From: Cliona cf. orientalis
Lineage: Eukaryota; Porifera; Demospongiae; Clionaida; Clionaidae
NCBI GenBank assembly: GCA_963930775.1
Contig: OZ005689.1
Location: forward strand, 35,914,694 to 35,978,693
Reading direction: 5' to 3'
DNA length: 64,000 nucleotides
The notes under the pieces are model-generated. The model was not told the DNA's origin. It made no database searches and saw only the letters and a program-made list of their open reading frames with translations. The translations under genes were made by a program, and so were the position numbers. This document shows positions 1 through 11,004 of the stretch, piece by piece. Within the stretch, counting starts at the first letter, position 1, and each line of letters begins with the position of its first letter.

Positions 1-164
1 GCATAGACAAGGTTCTGGTTCTCGAGCAGAGGGGCTCCTGCTGGTGTCATCAACCTACGGACGTTCTGTAGTCTCCGTAGAAAAGCTTCTTTCTCCTCCA
101 GAGTCGCGAAGCTCAAGTCAAACCCGTAGCGTTCGCGTTTACGTTTCCTCAAAGAACTCACCAT
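1..164 (-). CDS. 5' end of an unrecognised basic-start protein (partial, runs off the window)
   Basis: Reading the minus strand from an ATG at 164-162 gives 54 open codons to the window edge. The product begins MVSSLRKRKRERYGFDLSF and continues through a charged Leu/Arg/Glu-rich stretch (EEKEAFLRRLQNVRRL) that looks helical. The basic start could be a nuclear signal. The context is fair: the DNA just upstream is AT-rich, and another gene start lies on the plus strand at 663, so 165-662 could be a shared promoter region. I do not recognise a named domain. The rest of the protein lies outside the window, so function is unknown. It could also be an ORF of a mobile element. Confidence 0.5.
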   Translation of the reverse strand, partial: MVSSLRKRKRERYGFDLSFATLEEKEAFLRRLQNVRRLMTPAGAPLLENQNLVY

Positions 165-662
165 TTTCGCTCTTTAATTAGATACACCACGTGTTTTGTG
201 TGTTGTTAGCTTTATTTTGCGCTTCAATAAGTGCGATGTGTGTATCGTGTATATTCATAGTACAGCTAGCTTGCAGACATTTTTGAATCTTGCTGCAATC
301 CGTTTCCTGTCGGCCATTTTCTTACCGGGCCACTCCCCTTTTATACTCAGCCTCCTCGTTTAAGAAGAATAGTGTATATCTATGCCACTGCTTGATTTAT
401 AATATGTGGGATTTAGCGATACTATATCCCTACGCTATTTTCCACCTACATGTATATACATGTGTTACATGTGTGTACGCATACATACTATATCTAGCTA
501 CCCCATTTTCAAGTAGGTGATTTGTTTATACTAGAATGGGATCTGGAGTGTCAAGATTCACACAGCTTTTTTTGCATGCAGCTACCCAATTATTTTAACA
601 AAGCTGTAAGTTAGATTGGATTGGATTGATATGCATTTATTAGGGATCTGAACTTTAAGGTC
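165..662. other. Gap between two divergent gene starts
   Basis: About 500 bases with no convincing coding sequence. It lies between the minus-strand ATG at 164 and the plus-strand ATG at 663. It contains short TACATGTA-type words around 450-475. A divergent promoter is possible but no defined motif supports it. Confidence 0.3.
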
Positions 663-743
663 ATGCCAGGTCGTCGAAGTTGTACTGGGACTGGATGCCA
701 CAATAAATCACGTATTGGAAGGATTAGGAAGCGGCATTTCAAG
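663..743 (+). CDS. Candidate first exon: Arg-rich, Cys-containing start
   Basis: An ATG at 663 opens 27 codons (starting MPGRRSCTGTGCHNKSR) that end exactly at AAG|GTAAGC, a consensus splice donor at 744. The peptide has two Cys and a His close together and a strongly basic tail, so it could start a DNA-binding domain. It may be the first exon of the PHD-finger gene that follows on the same strand. The stretch between them (744-1640) holds an assembly gap and no clear exon, so the link is an inference. Confidence 0.4.
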
Positions 744-1640
744 GTAAGCAGTTAAAGTAATTGTTGGAGTTTGGGTTTACCTTGTTTATCCTATATTCTG
801 AGGAGATTGTACAAGTCCATATCTAAGGATGGATGGCATGATAATACTCAACCTAGTCTAGTCAAGAAATCCAGCTTTTCAAGGTGCAGCGACAAAGTGA
901 TGGAGAGCCTATCGTTATTACCATGTGACTCCTTATTGACAAAAATTGCACCTGGAGAGTCTATATTCATGGTCGCCTGGTTGAAAGTTGTCCAGCATTG
1001 TTGGAAATTCCCAAAGTATTGACAAAAAATTAAATGTGTGTGTTGGCCAGGCGGACGCCAAATTCGTTGACATTTGTGTTGTTAAAAATGGGCAAATTCT
1101 TTCCCATAACAAGCAGGTGGTCATGTACTTGGATTCTACAGCTTGTGTGTCTGATGGACAGACGTATACCAAAACTGCGTGACGCTGAATGTGAAATGCT
1201 GGTGCTTGGAATACATGTAAATGTGCTGGTCACAGGGACAACCTGAGAGCAATATCTCGTAATCATTCATTAAGAAAAACCCAGACCAAGTACTCTAAGC
1301 ACACTAATGCANNNNNNNNNNNNNNNNNNNNNNNACAGCTATCCGTTCTTAATGAAATATTGTATAGACCGTTGCAGCTAAGAAAATTATTGAATTCGAT
1401 TAATTTTTCAAAGGGGTGACGCATATTGCTCTCCTGTTTATGGTACTTTTGCAAGTCTTTATTTCCACCAGTTTGAAGCCATACTGTGCATTCGCCACAT
1501 CTGTGTTCACTGTCTAATTTACTCTTACGTCCACGTTTGGATGCATATCTGAGTCATCAAAGAAACATACCTCTCCCCATGCACAAGCATCGAATAATGT
1601 CTTTGTTTCTCATTTTAATGGACTAACCCTTCAACAGTAT
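744..1640. other. Non-coding or unresolved stretch with assembly gap
   Basis: No convincing exon seen. A run of 23 N lies at 1312-1334. Several overlapping short ORFs at 1030-1266 read on both strands and show no family features, so I did not call them. Confidence 0.4.
1312..1334. other. Assembly gap (23 N)
   Basis: Undetermined bases. Any exon crossing this point cannot be judged. Confidence 0.98.
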
Positions 1641-2668
1641 GTCCAAGCACGTACTCGCCACTGTGCTGCTGCTCATAACCAGCCATGCAAGACATGTATG
1701 GGTATGCTAAGTGCAGCCAATATCGTGCTACAAGAAGGTTATACCACATTAGCAGTAGCATTCCGATTGGCATCGCCTACAGTTACATATACAGCAGAAC
1801 GGGTAAAGAGAAAGCTCCTTCAGATGCCACTAATGTGTATTCGGATCGGAGATCCTGCCAAAGGTAACTCTCAACACATCTTAATGGAGAATATTCCTGG
1901 AGTAAACCACACCAAATTTGGCATTGTGGTTAATGCTTTATCATGTAGTGTACAGAAGACGGTGCCACACTTTGATAAAGCCTGTGTTAAGATGTTGCTT
2001 AGTCTTGGTCAGTCGGAAAGGGAGCGTGCATGTTTGAGGTACACAGTTTGCAAAGCATCTGATTTATCTGCTACAAAAGCTCGTAAACTCTATGGTTTCG
2101 AGAATATGAACAAAAACTTTTCAAAGGTTGAAGAAGCCATTGTTGAAACAGAGTGTAAGAGAAGCGATAGACGAATTGGCCAATGTTGAAGACAAAGCTA
2201 TGCTAGCCAGTTTCGGTATGGTATGGAAGACGACACATGCAGTGAAAGTGACAAAGATAGTTCTGTTGAGTTGGAGAGTGATGATTTTACATCTTCATGC
2301 CAAGTACCACCTGAAATACGTACTAGGGCCATCTCTGCTCTGAAAGAAAATGAGTGTAATTGGTTTGCATTGATTGAGGATCTTGAAGCTGTGATAGAGT
2401 GACAAACTTGACATCAAAAACTATTTTCTGAAGTTATTCAAGAGGACTGTGACCTTTTCTCTTTTAATGAAAAATTCCTCAAACAGTCTAAGGTAGCCTT
2501 TGAATCTGCAGAGAGAGATGGCTATGAACAAGATAAAATTGCCAGAGCACTTAACAGTGAAATTGTGACAGAGTCCGAGTCTGATGATCCGGACAGTTAC
2601 TGTGGAATGACAAATATCTTAAGTGAGAGTGGGAAGAAACTAATTCAGAAGAAACGAAAAGCAATTTG
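1641..2668 (+). pseudogene. N-terminal part of the PHD-finger DDE-like gene, broken
   Basis: The plus strand reads continuously from about 1641 to 2189. It starts with a Cys/His-rich piece (residues like RHCAAAHNQPCKTCMG), then VTYTAERVKRKLL and a block ending KLYGFENMNKNFSKVEEA. A frame change near 2150 leads into REAIDELANVEDKAMLASFG, then an acidic stretch rich in Ser/Asp/Glu (2235-2300). In that frame there are stops near 2399 (TGA) and 2668 (TGA). The order and spacing fit an N-terminal extension of the protein encoded at 2725-4131. The acidic linker recalls nuclear proteins. I judge it an inactive copy of a multi-copy gene. Confidence 0.5.
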
Positions 2669-2724
2669 AAGAAGTGCTCAAAGGCTAAAATTTAAAGCAA
2701 TTTCAGAGCAAAGATTTTTATTAC

Positions 2725-4131
2725 ATCGAGTATCACCTCGAGGAGTGTCCAAACATTGGAACAGTTGTTGAAGAATTTGTTCAAAAGGGAAACGTTGGTG
2801 CGGATGCATGGCGAAGAACAGGGGTGCTCACCTTTGATGGGAATATCAAACTTTCACACAAGGTAACATACAACAGAATCAAGAAGCATCTTGAAGAAGT
2901 TTACCATCGTCATTTTTCTTATGGTAGCGTGGTTGAGCTATGTGTAGCTCGTAACCGAAGATGCCGCTCTGCTAAGCGATACAAGGGTCTGGCAAAAGTT
3001 ACTAGCAGACATGCAAGAAAAGGATTTAACATTCGTTACAATCCCGACTCCCATTGGAGTGGTGCGTTTTACAAAGGCTTGAACAGTTTTCAATTTGCAG
3101 ATGGTACTGACATGTTACTAATCAACAGAGATGATGCTGCTGGTTTTCGGCTAGATACTCTTACAACCAGTAAGCAGTATACCACCCCTGTCGTTCGTGG
3201 TCATGATGTACTCACAACCCGCACTGACTATGTCAACAAACATCCCTCTGTTGTACAGACAACATCATACAACTTTCCTCGTACGATGACAACACCAGAG
3301 GTGTGTGTTGGTGTGGTCACAGCTCCAGGGCTTCATCAGAAAAATCCTGTTCAGCACTACGAAGACCTTTGTATGCTTGAACAAATGGATGATCTCAGAT
3401 CTGCTTTTGTTAATCCAGCTGGTGAGAACAAGTCAATAGACTGCATTAGAGTTGATGGTGCATCTGACGAGGGGCCATCTCATCTTGAGATTCAATTTCT
3501 GTGGACAGAGTGGCACTGGAAGAGAAAAAAGACAGCTACTCTTGTGACCACTAGATGCAGTGGTTGTAGCTACATGAATCGTGTGGAACTACAAAATGGC
3601 TGTTTATCTAGAGGGCATTCCAACACATTCATACCATCTACTATTGCTGGGACTAATTTGGACCCATCAACTGGAAAACTTAGTGAAGAAAAGGTAAAGG
3701 AGAATCTCTCGCTTGCTATTGATGCGTACATAAGTCGAGTAGATGGGTGTCCATGTGGCAGTACAACCATCAAATTATACAAAGGTCCTGACTCAACCAT
3801 ACGTCAAAGGATGCGCAGTAAGCTGACAATTTTCCTTAAAGGCTCTAACAAGAAGAAAGAAGAATTACGAAGCAGTGACCCCGAGTTGTTCAAGTACTTC
3901 AGTGAAGTATGGAGCATCAGAAACTCCCATATGGTCGATGGTCTTCCATCACAGTATGTGTTCTTTCTTCTGTGCTGCTATGACAAAGAATGGCACCCTC
4001 CAATTACACCTACATGGTACCCTGGTGGCTTAATGTTGACACACTTACCTCTACCTGTGGCTGATCCTGAGCATACTTGGGGGTCTCCATGCAATAAGTG
4101 CAAGGTTTCTGTCCTGGACACTACAAGTTAG
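2725..4131 (+). pseudogene. Core of a large DDE-like, PHD-linked protein family (transposase-like)
   Basis: About 465 codons are open from near 2725; no ATG is needed because the frame is continuous with upstream sequence. The opening block reads PNIGTVVEEFVQKGNVGADAWRRTGVLTFDGN in two halves. Next comes a basic Arg/Lys region (RNRRCRSAKRYKGLAKVTSR, near 2955-3010). Then come IRVDGASDEGPSHLEIQFLW (near 3450), SYMNRVELQNGCLSRGH (near 3570-3620) and VDGCPCGSTTIKL (near 3740). The first block has a D..DEG..E pattern that could be part of an acidic catalytic site. From memory, long proteins with these same blocks and a C-terminal PHD finger are common and uncharacterised in cnidarian and sponge genomes. 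The frame shifts by one base near 4103, and the C-terminus continues in another frame to the PHD finger. A transposase is my preferred reading; a domesticated host protein is the alternative. Confidence 0.6.
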
Positions 4132-4201
4132 AGGCTGTGGACATTCATGATGCCACAGCTATGGAGAAAGTACTTAAACCACCTTCTACAGTTTAGAAGA
4201 A

Positions 4202-4558
4202 ATGTTTAACGTATCATTCACAGATGACGACATTGAAGCAGCAGCAAGAGCTGTGTTACTATCTGTAGGTGACGTTAAAATCTGGTTCGAGCATCTTCAA
4301 ACTGTAGAAGAAAACAGACGTCGTGGGGCTACTAAAGCAGCTGCTACACGTAGAGCTAAACAAACACGATCTACTCAAGAAACAGAACCTGAGCATGTTC
4401 TCTGTGGTGTGTGTGGAAAGGAGTATGAAGAAGAAACTATAGAGCCAGAACTATGGATTGCCTGTGATCACTGCAACCTGTGGTTCCACTGTACATGTGA
4501 GGGACTAGTGGAACCCCCACAAGATGATACATACACATGTAGTAAATGTAGTCAGTAA
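4202..4558 (+). CDS. PHD finger C-terminus of the same gene
   Basis: The 118-codon frame starts FNVSFTDDDIEAAAR, passes through a basic helix (ENRRRGATKAAATRRAKQ), and ends in a PHD finger. The finger follows the Cys4-His-Cys3 pattern: CGVCGKEY, then WIACDHCNLWFHCTC, then YTCSKCSQ and stop. PHD fingers generally read histone H3 tails, so this tail could steer the protein to chromatin. The finger looks complete. The frame differs from the 2725-4131 block through two one-base shifts near 4103 and 4195. The ATG at 4202 is probably internal rather than a true start. Confidence 0.75.
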   Translation: MFNVSFTDDDIEAAARAVLLSVGDVKIWFEHLQTVEENRRRGATKAAATRRAKQTRSTQETEPEHVLCGVCGKEYEEETIEPELWIACDHCNLWFHCTCEGLVEPPQDDTYTCSKCSQ

Positions 4559-5199
4559 TATTATTATATTATGCATATTATAATTGTTATGTATTATTAT
4601 GACATTATAGTTCACTTGGTAAAAAAAACTTCTTTGAACCCTTAAAGTTGTAAGATCTTGGTCACAACAGAAGCAGCATGAATGCAATCAAATCCCCTAT
4701 ATTCCCCTAGGGACATACTAGGTTCTGGGTAGGGGATTTTACTTGGAATGTTGCTCCCACCCTGGGGCAATTGAAATGATCATTGTCAAATCCCCTGGTA
4801 TGCCCCTACTTGGAGCGGGAGGGGGATACTGGGGCATACCATTGACAGGTGCATTATTATTAATCCAGCATGTTCGCACAAGTCATATACTATTATATAT
4901 ACCTGGTCTATTAATTTTGTCAACAAAACTATGACACAATGCATCTCTGCCATTAATCAAGTATCATAGGGTAGTAGAAATGTTTTCAATTTCAGTATGA
5001 TTGTACATGATTGTCATAATTGTTATAAGTTCAAGAGTAGTAGGCAAGTAATTAAGTTAAACAGTATTTTAATAATACTCATTGAATTTCATTCATCAAG
5101 TCTGATGTGATTTGAATAAAGTTAAGCACAGCTGTTTCAAGAGCAGAGTCTGACCCAGAAATTGTTGCTGAAAAGATCTCATCTACATCTATTCCACAT
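4559..5199. other. AT-rich stretch, no gene; small repeat-like piece
   Basis: 4690-4850 contains repeated AAATCCCCT and CCCCTA words in both orientations, which suggests a small decayed inverted-repeat element. Otherwise I see nothing. Confidence 0.35.
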
Positions 5200-5366
5200 T
5201 TAATTATCCATTGCTGTTGCCTCTCTGCATAAATCAGAAGAATCTTGCAAAGGGTCTGTTCCAAAATCTGCAGGATCTCTCAATCGACCTCCCTGGTCCC
5301 TGTACAGGGTTACAGCAACTGATGGCAATGGGATTTCAGCTGCAAGTACTGGGATGGTACCACAAG

Positions 5367-6206
5367 CAGCCGTTAAGCCAGCGGTCCAATTGTTGCAGAT
5401 CCAGGAAGTGCATCCGGTGGCACATTCCAGTGCATGCAATTTTTGCCGTTTTTTATCTATTTTTCTTACCTTAGGTCATCTTTCACTTCTAGGACTCCAA
5501 ACAAAGACCAGAAGACAGAGCAACTCTTCTACTTTCTGCTCGTTCAAGTCCCATAACCCGGAGACATTCATGAGCTCCGCGGCAAGCGCTTTTGTGCATG
5601 CTACTCTAAAGCGCTTACAAAAAGTGCCTCGTGTAAAAAGTGGGGCATTTAGGTTCCCCTGAATGGATTCCCATGATTCAAGCACCATTCAATAGATCTT
5701 GTGTTGCTCTATAATATAAGACTGGAACGAAGTTTTTCCATCGAGCGCTTCAAGAGTTACAAGGCGTTGAAAATCACAAAATTTCAGTACAACCGCGTGG
5801 TATTTTCCATATCTTCTCGAAGGTTTCTAGAGTCTGCCCAAGAACAAATCGTAAATGACAGGAAAAGAGTACTCCTTGTCTACTGCCAAGCTTCTAGGGA
5901 GGAGGCATCGTCATCCAGATGGAAGGATTCCTTCTCTATAGTCAAGTAAGCATATCTGAATGTTGGCCAGTGCCCACAGTAAATAATAATTATCTTGACA
6001 AAGCGTGTGTAAGGCGAGTGTATCAGCATAAGTCCAGGGATGGGGTGAGCCGTACCAGTGTACATCAGAGGATGAGTCTGTGTTAAAGCAGCTCACACCA
6101 AAGCTGAAAACTAGTCTCGCGCGCCAGGCTGGGGACAAGACTAGCTGAAAATCGCGAGTGTATACTTACAATTGGGTGGTAGCTAGTACTTTACTAGTGT
6201 CTTGGT

Positions 6207-6241
<35 letters not shown>

Positions 6242-6879
6242 TGTGATCAGATTACCAAGTATTGGAAGAGAGTGCTTTCTGTCAACCATAGCCGTGATGA
6301 TGGAATAGGAGACTGATTGTGAAAACTCCAACAACCTTCAGCAAAACTTCAAGATGGCCTTTGATAGCTAGTAGCAATACAGCTAGCTTGTACTATGTTA
6401 ATGTCATTGGTTTGTATGTAAACGTACACAGTGAAATAACAATTTTTGTACTATTTTTAACAGTGTGTAACTCTGGAACCGCTCGATGGAAAAACTTCAT
6501 TCCAGTCTTATATTATAGAGCAACACAAGAGCTATTGAATGGTGCTTGAATCATGGGAATCCATACAGGGGAACCTAAATGCCCCACATTTTACGCGAGG
6601 CACTTTTTGTGAGCGCTTTAGAGTAGGATGCACAAAAGCGCTTGCCGCGGAGCTCATGAATGTCTCCGGGTTATAGGACTTGAACGATCAGAAAGTAGAA
6701 GAGTTGCTCTGTCTTCTGGTCTTTGTTTGGAGTCCTAGAAGTGAAAGATGACCTAGATAGAACAGGTAAGAAAAATAGATAAAAAACGGCAAAAATTGCA
6801 TGCACTGGAATGTGCCACCGGATGCACTTCCTGGATCTGCAACGCTTGTATGTGTTTTGGACCGCTGGCTTAACGACTG
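5367..6879. mobile_element. Long-terminal-inverted-repeat element (foldback-type, non-autonomous)
   Basis: The two ends are inverted copies of each other over about 400 bases (roughly 5367-5770 and 6465-6879). They start CAGCCGTTAAGCCAGCGGTC on the left and CAGTCGTTAAGCCAGCGGTC on the right, read inward. The 4-bp target duplication CAAG flanks it exactly at 5363-5366 and 6880-6883. The 700-bp middle has no coding region, only a CT microsatellite. It sits inside the C-terminal coding part of the integrase-like transposase, so it inserted after that gene. The long ORFs seen in the arms are mirror images and not genes. Confidence 0.85.
6209..6239. repeat. (CT)n microsatellite
   Basis: About 14 CT units inside the spacer of the foldback element. 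Confidence 0.95.
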
Positions 6880-7843
6880 CAAGCTCGAAGTTGAAGGTCA
6901 TTTGGAATTCCACGGTGGGGGATGGGGTGGCTGTTCCACGCAGCTATCATTGTCCACATTCCTACTTCACAAACCTGGCAGAGCACTGCTGACACACAAA
7001 ACTTAGTTATGGGGCAGTCCATATTGATCAACCTGGTGTCATCCATGGATTTGATAATTCGTTTCACAGGGTAAGTTACTCTTTGATTCATTTCGACCCA
7101 AATCCTTTCGATTATATGATTACATGTAGACGTAGTCTGAACATATGGATGAATGGTGTTATCCTCACGGCCAGTGCGCAGCCTTTCTTGAATGTAAAGT
7201 GATAGAAAAAACTCTTTTCCATGATCCACTCGTAGTTGATTCCATAAACCAAATTCTGCAGTTGCTGCCCTGTACACATGGGTAAATCAGTTCATTGTTC
7301 TTTCGTGGCATGACTGCAGCCCCAACTAGTTTACCGGAATACCCATCCCTTGCCATTACATAGGTTACTCCGTAATGAACTAACTTCTCATTCTGATCCT
7401 TAATAGCGTGCTGAATATATTGCTGGATTTCTTCGTTCATAGGAGTTACTCTGCCTGCTGGAGTGAGATACGGGTGATATTGAAGGCATAATCTTCTTTA
7501 ACTTTCACTCAGATATATTTATGCCTTTATATCCTCTCAAATAACCCTTCATCATCTTTCTACCATACGTTTCACCCACCTGCATGTAATACACGTAGCT
7601 ATATAATATTTATGCAGGGTTTTACTTGCAGCCAGCTAGTGGACGTACAGGTGTTCCATATTATGTATACAATGTCCTAGAGTATAGCCAAATCAGCCAT
7701 TTACTACTGTAACCTTCAGTTTGGGTATAGTTCCCGCAAAATACCTGTACCTCCTACACTGGCAATACCATAAAGAAATGGCTATAGCTTTTGGGAAATC
7801 CTGACAATCATACAATCATTGATAAAACTAGGGAGGAGAGTGA

Positions 7844-8151
7844 CCTAGAAGTTCTCCCTATCAAAGTGCAGCTACCGTAGATCTTGAAATTTTCGTGTAA
7901 AGAAACTTTCGTACGATAAATTTTCGTGTAAAAACCTAGAAGTTCCCCCTATCAAAGTGCAGCTACCGTAGATCTTGAAATTTTCATGTAAAGAAATTTT
8001 CGTATGATAAATTTTCGTGTAAAAAACTTTCGTAGGAATGACCCCTTACCGCATTAGCGTTAATAGTGCGCGCTAATTTTCGTAAGATTAATTTTCGTAG
8101 CCACCATTGACTACGAAAATATTTTTACAATGAAAATTTCCAGATTTACGG
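7844..8151. mobile_element. CCGTA-type small element with a 91-bp tandem duplication
   Basis: An element with ends CCGTAGATCTTGAAATTTTC (from 7875) and the inverted match ending near 8151 (GAAAATTTCCAGATTTACGG). The unit starting CCTAGAAGTT at 7844 repeats at 7935 with a period of 91 bases, so the left end and its flank occur twice. Motifs of the form TTTTCGTA repeat throughout. There is no coding region. Confidence 0.6.
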
Positions 8152-8604
8152 TGATAGGATATAACAGTATTATTATTAATCTTCTCTTTTGGGCATGGAG
8201 GTAGGGACACTGGTACCAGGCCCCTTTCTGAAGCACCTAGAGATAGTAACCCCATTTGTACACAAACAATATACAAATTAAGATAATATATGAAGAAAGG
8301 TGAACACAGTGAAGCTGATGAATTGAATAGCTAGACACAGCTCCGAGTCCAGTACTAGCTGCTAGAACCAGATCAAAACTTGTGACTTCAACTTCAAGAA
8401 AATTAAAAAGTAGCTAGTAGCTTAAGTTAGTGCCACTGAGATAACGTTATACATGCTAGTATTGGCCATCAGTGCATTTGGCTATTCATGTTAACTGCAT
8501 GCATGTCCTTGATTGACATGAAATATTTGCTACTGAGTATCACAAATTCCATACTGAACCGTACGTAGTAGCTAGCTATGTCGACTTATTAAACCTTTGC
8601 ACCA

Positions 8605-8876
8605 AGGGGTGGTCATACATTGTCACATATATGCATGCCTACTGTACTGACACCCGCAACCGGGAAATCAAGCGGTCAAGCAATAAAATTGGAGATGATC
8701 AAGATGTCCATTTCCGCTGCTCAAGGTCAATTGAGATGGGTCCTGTTGACTCCACCCACCCCCGGTTGGCAATCAACGGTCAAGGCTATTTCAGTGGTGC
8801 GATCAAGGTCCAAAAATGGCATTTTGATCCCGGTCCCGGGTGCTACAGTACAACAAGTATATATGTGACCACCCCT
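8605..8876. mobile_element. Small inverted-repeat element, ends GGGGTGGTCA
   Basis: The left end AGGGGTGGTCATACATTGTC and the inverted right end AGGGGTGGTCACATATATAC match imperfectly. The body is about 270 bp and not coding. A short piece with the same end word lies near 34010-34070. Confidence 0.55.
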
Positions 8877-9600
8877 AGCTAGCTTGTGCACACAGGCTGA
8901 CCCCAGTGAGACCCTCCATACATTTCATAATTATGCTTTCTCATAGTAGAAGTACCCAAGTACTTTTCCTGCCCACGTACTGCCCTCACAGAACCATACA
9001 TAGCTACACACACAAATCATGCACATCCCTGGTCGATTGTAGTATGCTTTATTTGGAATTGTGCCACCATAGGCTGTAATTTTACCTCAATACCACTTTC
9101 CCGTACAGTTTCTAGTACATATCCTTCTACTTGTGCTCTTAAGTTGTGGTCCATGATATATCTCCGTATACTCCTTTCAGAAAGGCCGTGTTGAATTAGC
9201 GGATAAAGGGCCTTCAATTCCTGCGATATATCCTTGTAGGATCGTCCGGAGGCTAACAGGCTAGTAACTACTTCAGGGCATACGGACTCCATGTCATGCA
9301 CTGCCTTTTAGTCACGACGGTTGCCAGGGATTCTTCCAAAGAAATGGTGACTCAGTCCTCAGTAGCAATGGTTCGGCGGTGCTGTAATCAGTGCACTGTG
9401 TACGTACTGGAATGTTAATAAACTCTGTGGCGCGAGCAGCCCTCTTGGCTGACCAATGGCGTTGAAGCACGTACATGCACCCGCGCCAGGCCCACAACTA
9501 ATCACAGCTGAGCCGCCGCGATATCTGTGTCACTGACTTGAAGGTTGAAGGGAGGGAGACTCGTGTTATTTCATGAAAGTGTTCATTCGAGTCAGTCGTG

Positions 9601-9924
9601 ATGTCTTATCCAGATCTTGTGACTTTAGAATTTGAAGGAAGAAGCCTACAGTTGCGTCCAGAACAACTCACTGTCAGCAACGTTGCCAAAACTTTTCGGC
9701 TGATCGAGGACACAATCATTTTGGTGTCAGAGCGGGGTACCGTTGCTATTCCCGAGGATGGCGTGTTTGTAGACGTTGACAGTTTAGACCAGTGGACCGT
9801 TCAGGGCGATAAGACGACAGGTCCCAGGGTCACAGGTCAATCTGGCCCATCCACGTCAAAATGGAGGCCTCAGGCATTTCCACCGCCTGTTCGTGCTTCC
9901 AGCAATCCAGGACCAAGTAGGCAG
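9601..9924 (+). CDS. First exon of an unrecognised gene, divergent from the integrase-like transposase
   Basis: ATG at 9601 opens 108 codons (MSYPDLVTLEFEGRSLQLRP...) that end at AGGCAG|GTAAAT, a good donor at 9925. The first 70 residues look like a small folded domain (VTLEFEGRSLQLRPEQLTVS; then FRLIEDTIILVSERGTVAIP). The rest is Pro/Ser-rich linker. It lies head-to-head with the transposase start at 9292, about 310 bases apart. It could be a second protein of the same element or a host gene. I do not recognise the domain. Confidence 0.5.
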
Positions 9925-10047
9925 GTAAATGTAACAATAGGTCATATTATAATTGTATAAGAAATGTCGCATTCTAAAACTTGAATACATAGCTATTAAT
10001 TTTAATAATAATTATTATAGTAGTGACAAGATTGTAATATTTAAATA

Positions 10048-10233
10048 CCGTATAGCCGGAAATATTGGCGGGGAATTAAATTTGGCGGTTTGGCGGTCTA
10101 CATCACAACTGCCAAAATTTCCTACTCGCATATATACGTATGGCGATCCTGTACCGAACTGCCAAATTTAAATCCGCCAACATTCTTGCAATAGCGATTT
10201 TGGGCTTAACCGCCAATATTTCTGGCTATACGG
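10048..10233. mobile_element. 186-bp element, ends CCGTATAGCC, TA target
   Basis: Ends are CCGTATAGCCGGAAATATTG and the inverted match GGCTATACGG, flanked by TA on both sides. The body repeats TTGGCGG-type words. Non-coding. Confidence 0.75.
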
Positions 10234-10237
10234 TATA

Positions 10238-10419
10238 CCGTATACATAAACTTTTCACCGGATAAAAAATTGCCAACCTTTCCATTGCAGAAAAAGTTGG
10301 TGGAATAAATTTTTGCCATTGCGTACAGTAAAAGATTGCCATATCCTCTTGCAATCTAGTACTATAAAATTTTGTCAACGAGAACAGTGGCAAATTGGTG
10401 AAAATTTCTACGTATCCGG
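10238..10419. mobile_element. 182-bp element, ends CCG(T/G)ATAC, TA target
   Basis: It begins CCGTATACATAAACTTTTCA, and its inverted right end reads CCGGATACGTAGAAATTTTC. TA flanks both sides. It lies only four bases from the previous element. Non-coding. Confidence 0.6.
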
Positions 10420-10790
10420 TACCATATGTACTCGAATAGAAGCTGCACCCTGATTAGTAGTAGCCACCCTTGAACAGTGTGTGAACACAATTAAGTGTGA
10501 GTGGCCACGATCACAAGCCATATGAGTGATCATTAGTACAGCAAAAACATGGCAGAAGACATCCTGGGCCTTGTTTTTTAAGCATGCAGTCCTGAATAAC
10601 TACTCTCTTTATGTTAACAATACCAACAGGCACCACTTGGACAAGGCCCCATGGTGGGGTGGGGTGAAAGCTACATATTATTATACAAAGCTCAACATAC
10701 CTGGTAGCTAGGTGATACAAGTTGACACTGTATAAATCCGCCCATAGATGTTAATTTGACTGCAACTACACTTAACTTATATATATAGAC

Positions 10791-11000
10791 AACTTCATCG
10801 TGGAACAAATCATTTGTTGTGTACGGAATGGCTCTGGTGAAGTTGTTGCTAAATCTGAGCACCCAATAACGTTGGATGAGAATTCGGCGAATGTCCCCTG
10901 CATTCAAGAGAAGCTTTCACAGGAAGCATTTGGTGGTGCTAAGATTCGACTGCTGAACTCAAATCTTCCAACGGCCTATTTGTTCTCGATTTACATTGCT
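10791..11000 (+). CDS. Coding piece, possibly the second exon, cut by a small element
   Basis: After an acceptor-like TATATATAG (to 10788), a frame reads FIVEQIICCVRNGSGEVV, then SANVPCIQEKLSQEAFGGAK, and then stops being protein-like exactly where the element at 11005 begins. Its phase does not match the exon at 9601-9924 by one base. Either a small exon is missing from my model, a frameshift exists, or the pieces are unrelated. I do not recognise it. Confidence 0.35.
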
Positions 11001-11004
11001 ATAT

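Larger units (their letters stand above)
5200..9292 (-). pseudogene. DNA transposase with retroviral-type integrase core, split and decayed
   Basis: On the minus strand the start is ATG at 9292. The first exon (9292-9086) encodes a helix-turn-helix-like piece (LLASGRSYKDISQELKAL, then GLSERSIRRYIMDH) and ends at a GTAAAA donor. The integrase core lies at about 7475-6890: DQNEKLVHYGVTYVMARDGYSG, then LRVDHGKEFF, then NHIIERIWVEMNQRV, which give the D-D-E residues, and AWNSHPIPHRGIPN. The C-terminus (IPLPSVAVTLYRDQGGRL, then DFGTDPLQDSSDL) lies at 5350-5200, beyond an inserted 1.5 kb element. I recall this protein type from IS3EU- or Ginger-like DNA transposons; which class is unsure. Region 7480-9086 lacks the expected middle part and holds smaller elements. 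The copy is inactive, with one frame change in the core plus the insertion. Confidence 0.65.

Noticed and set aside
5354-6913. Several 60-100 codon ORFs in the foldback element
   Set aside because: They are mirror images in the two arms and have no protein features.
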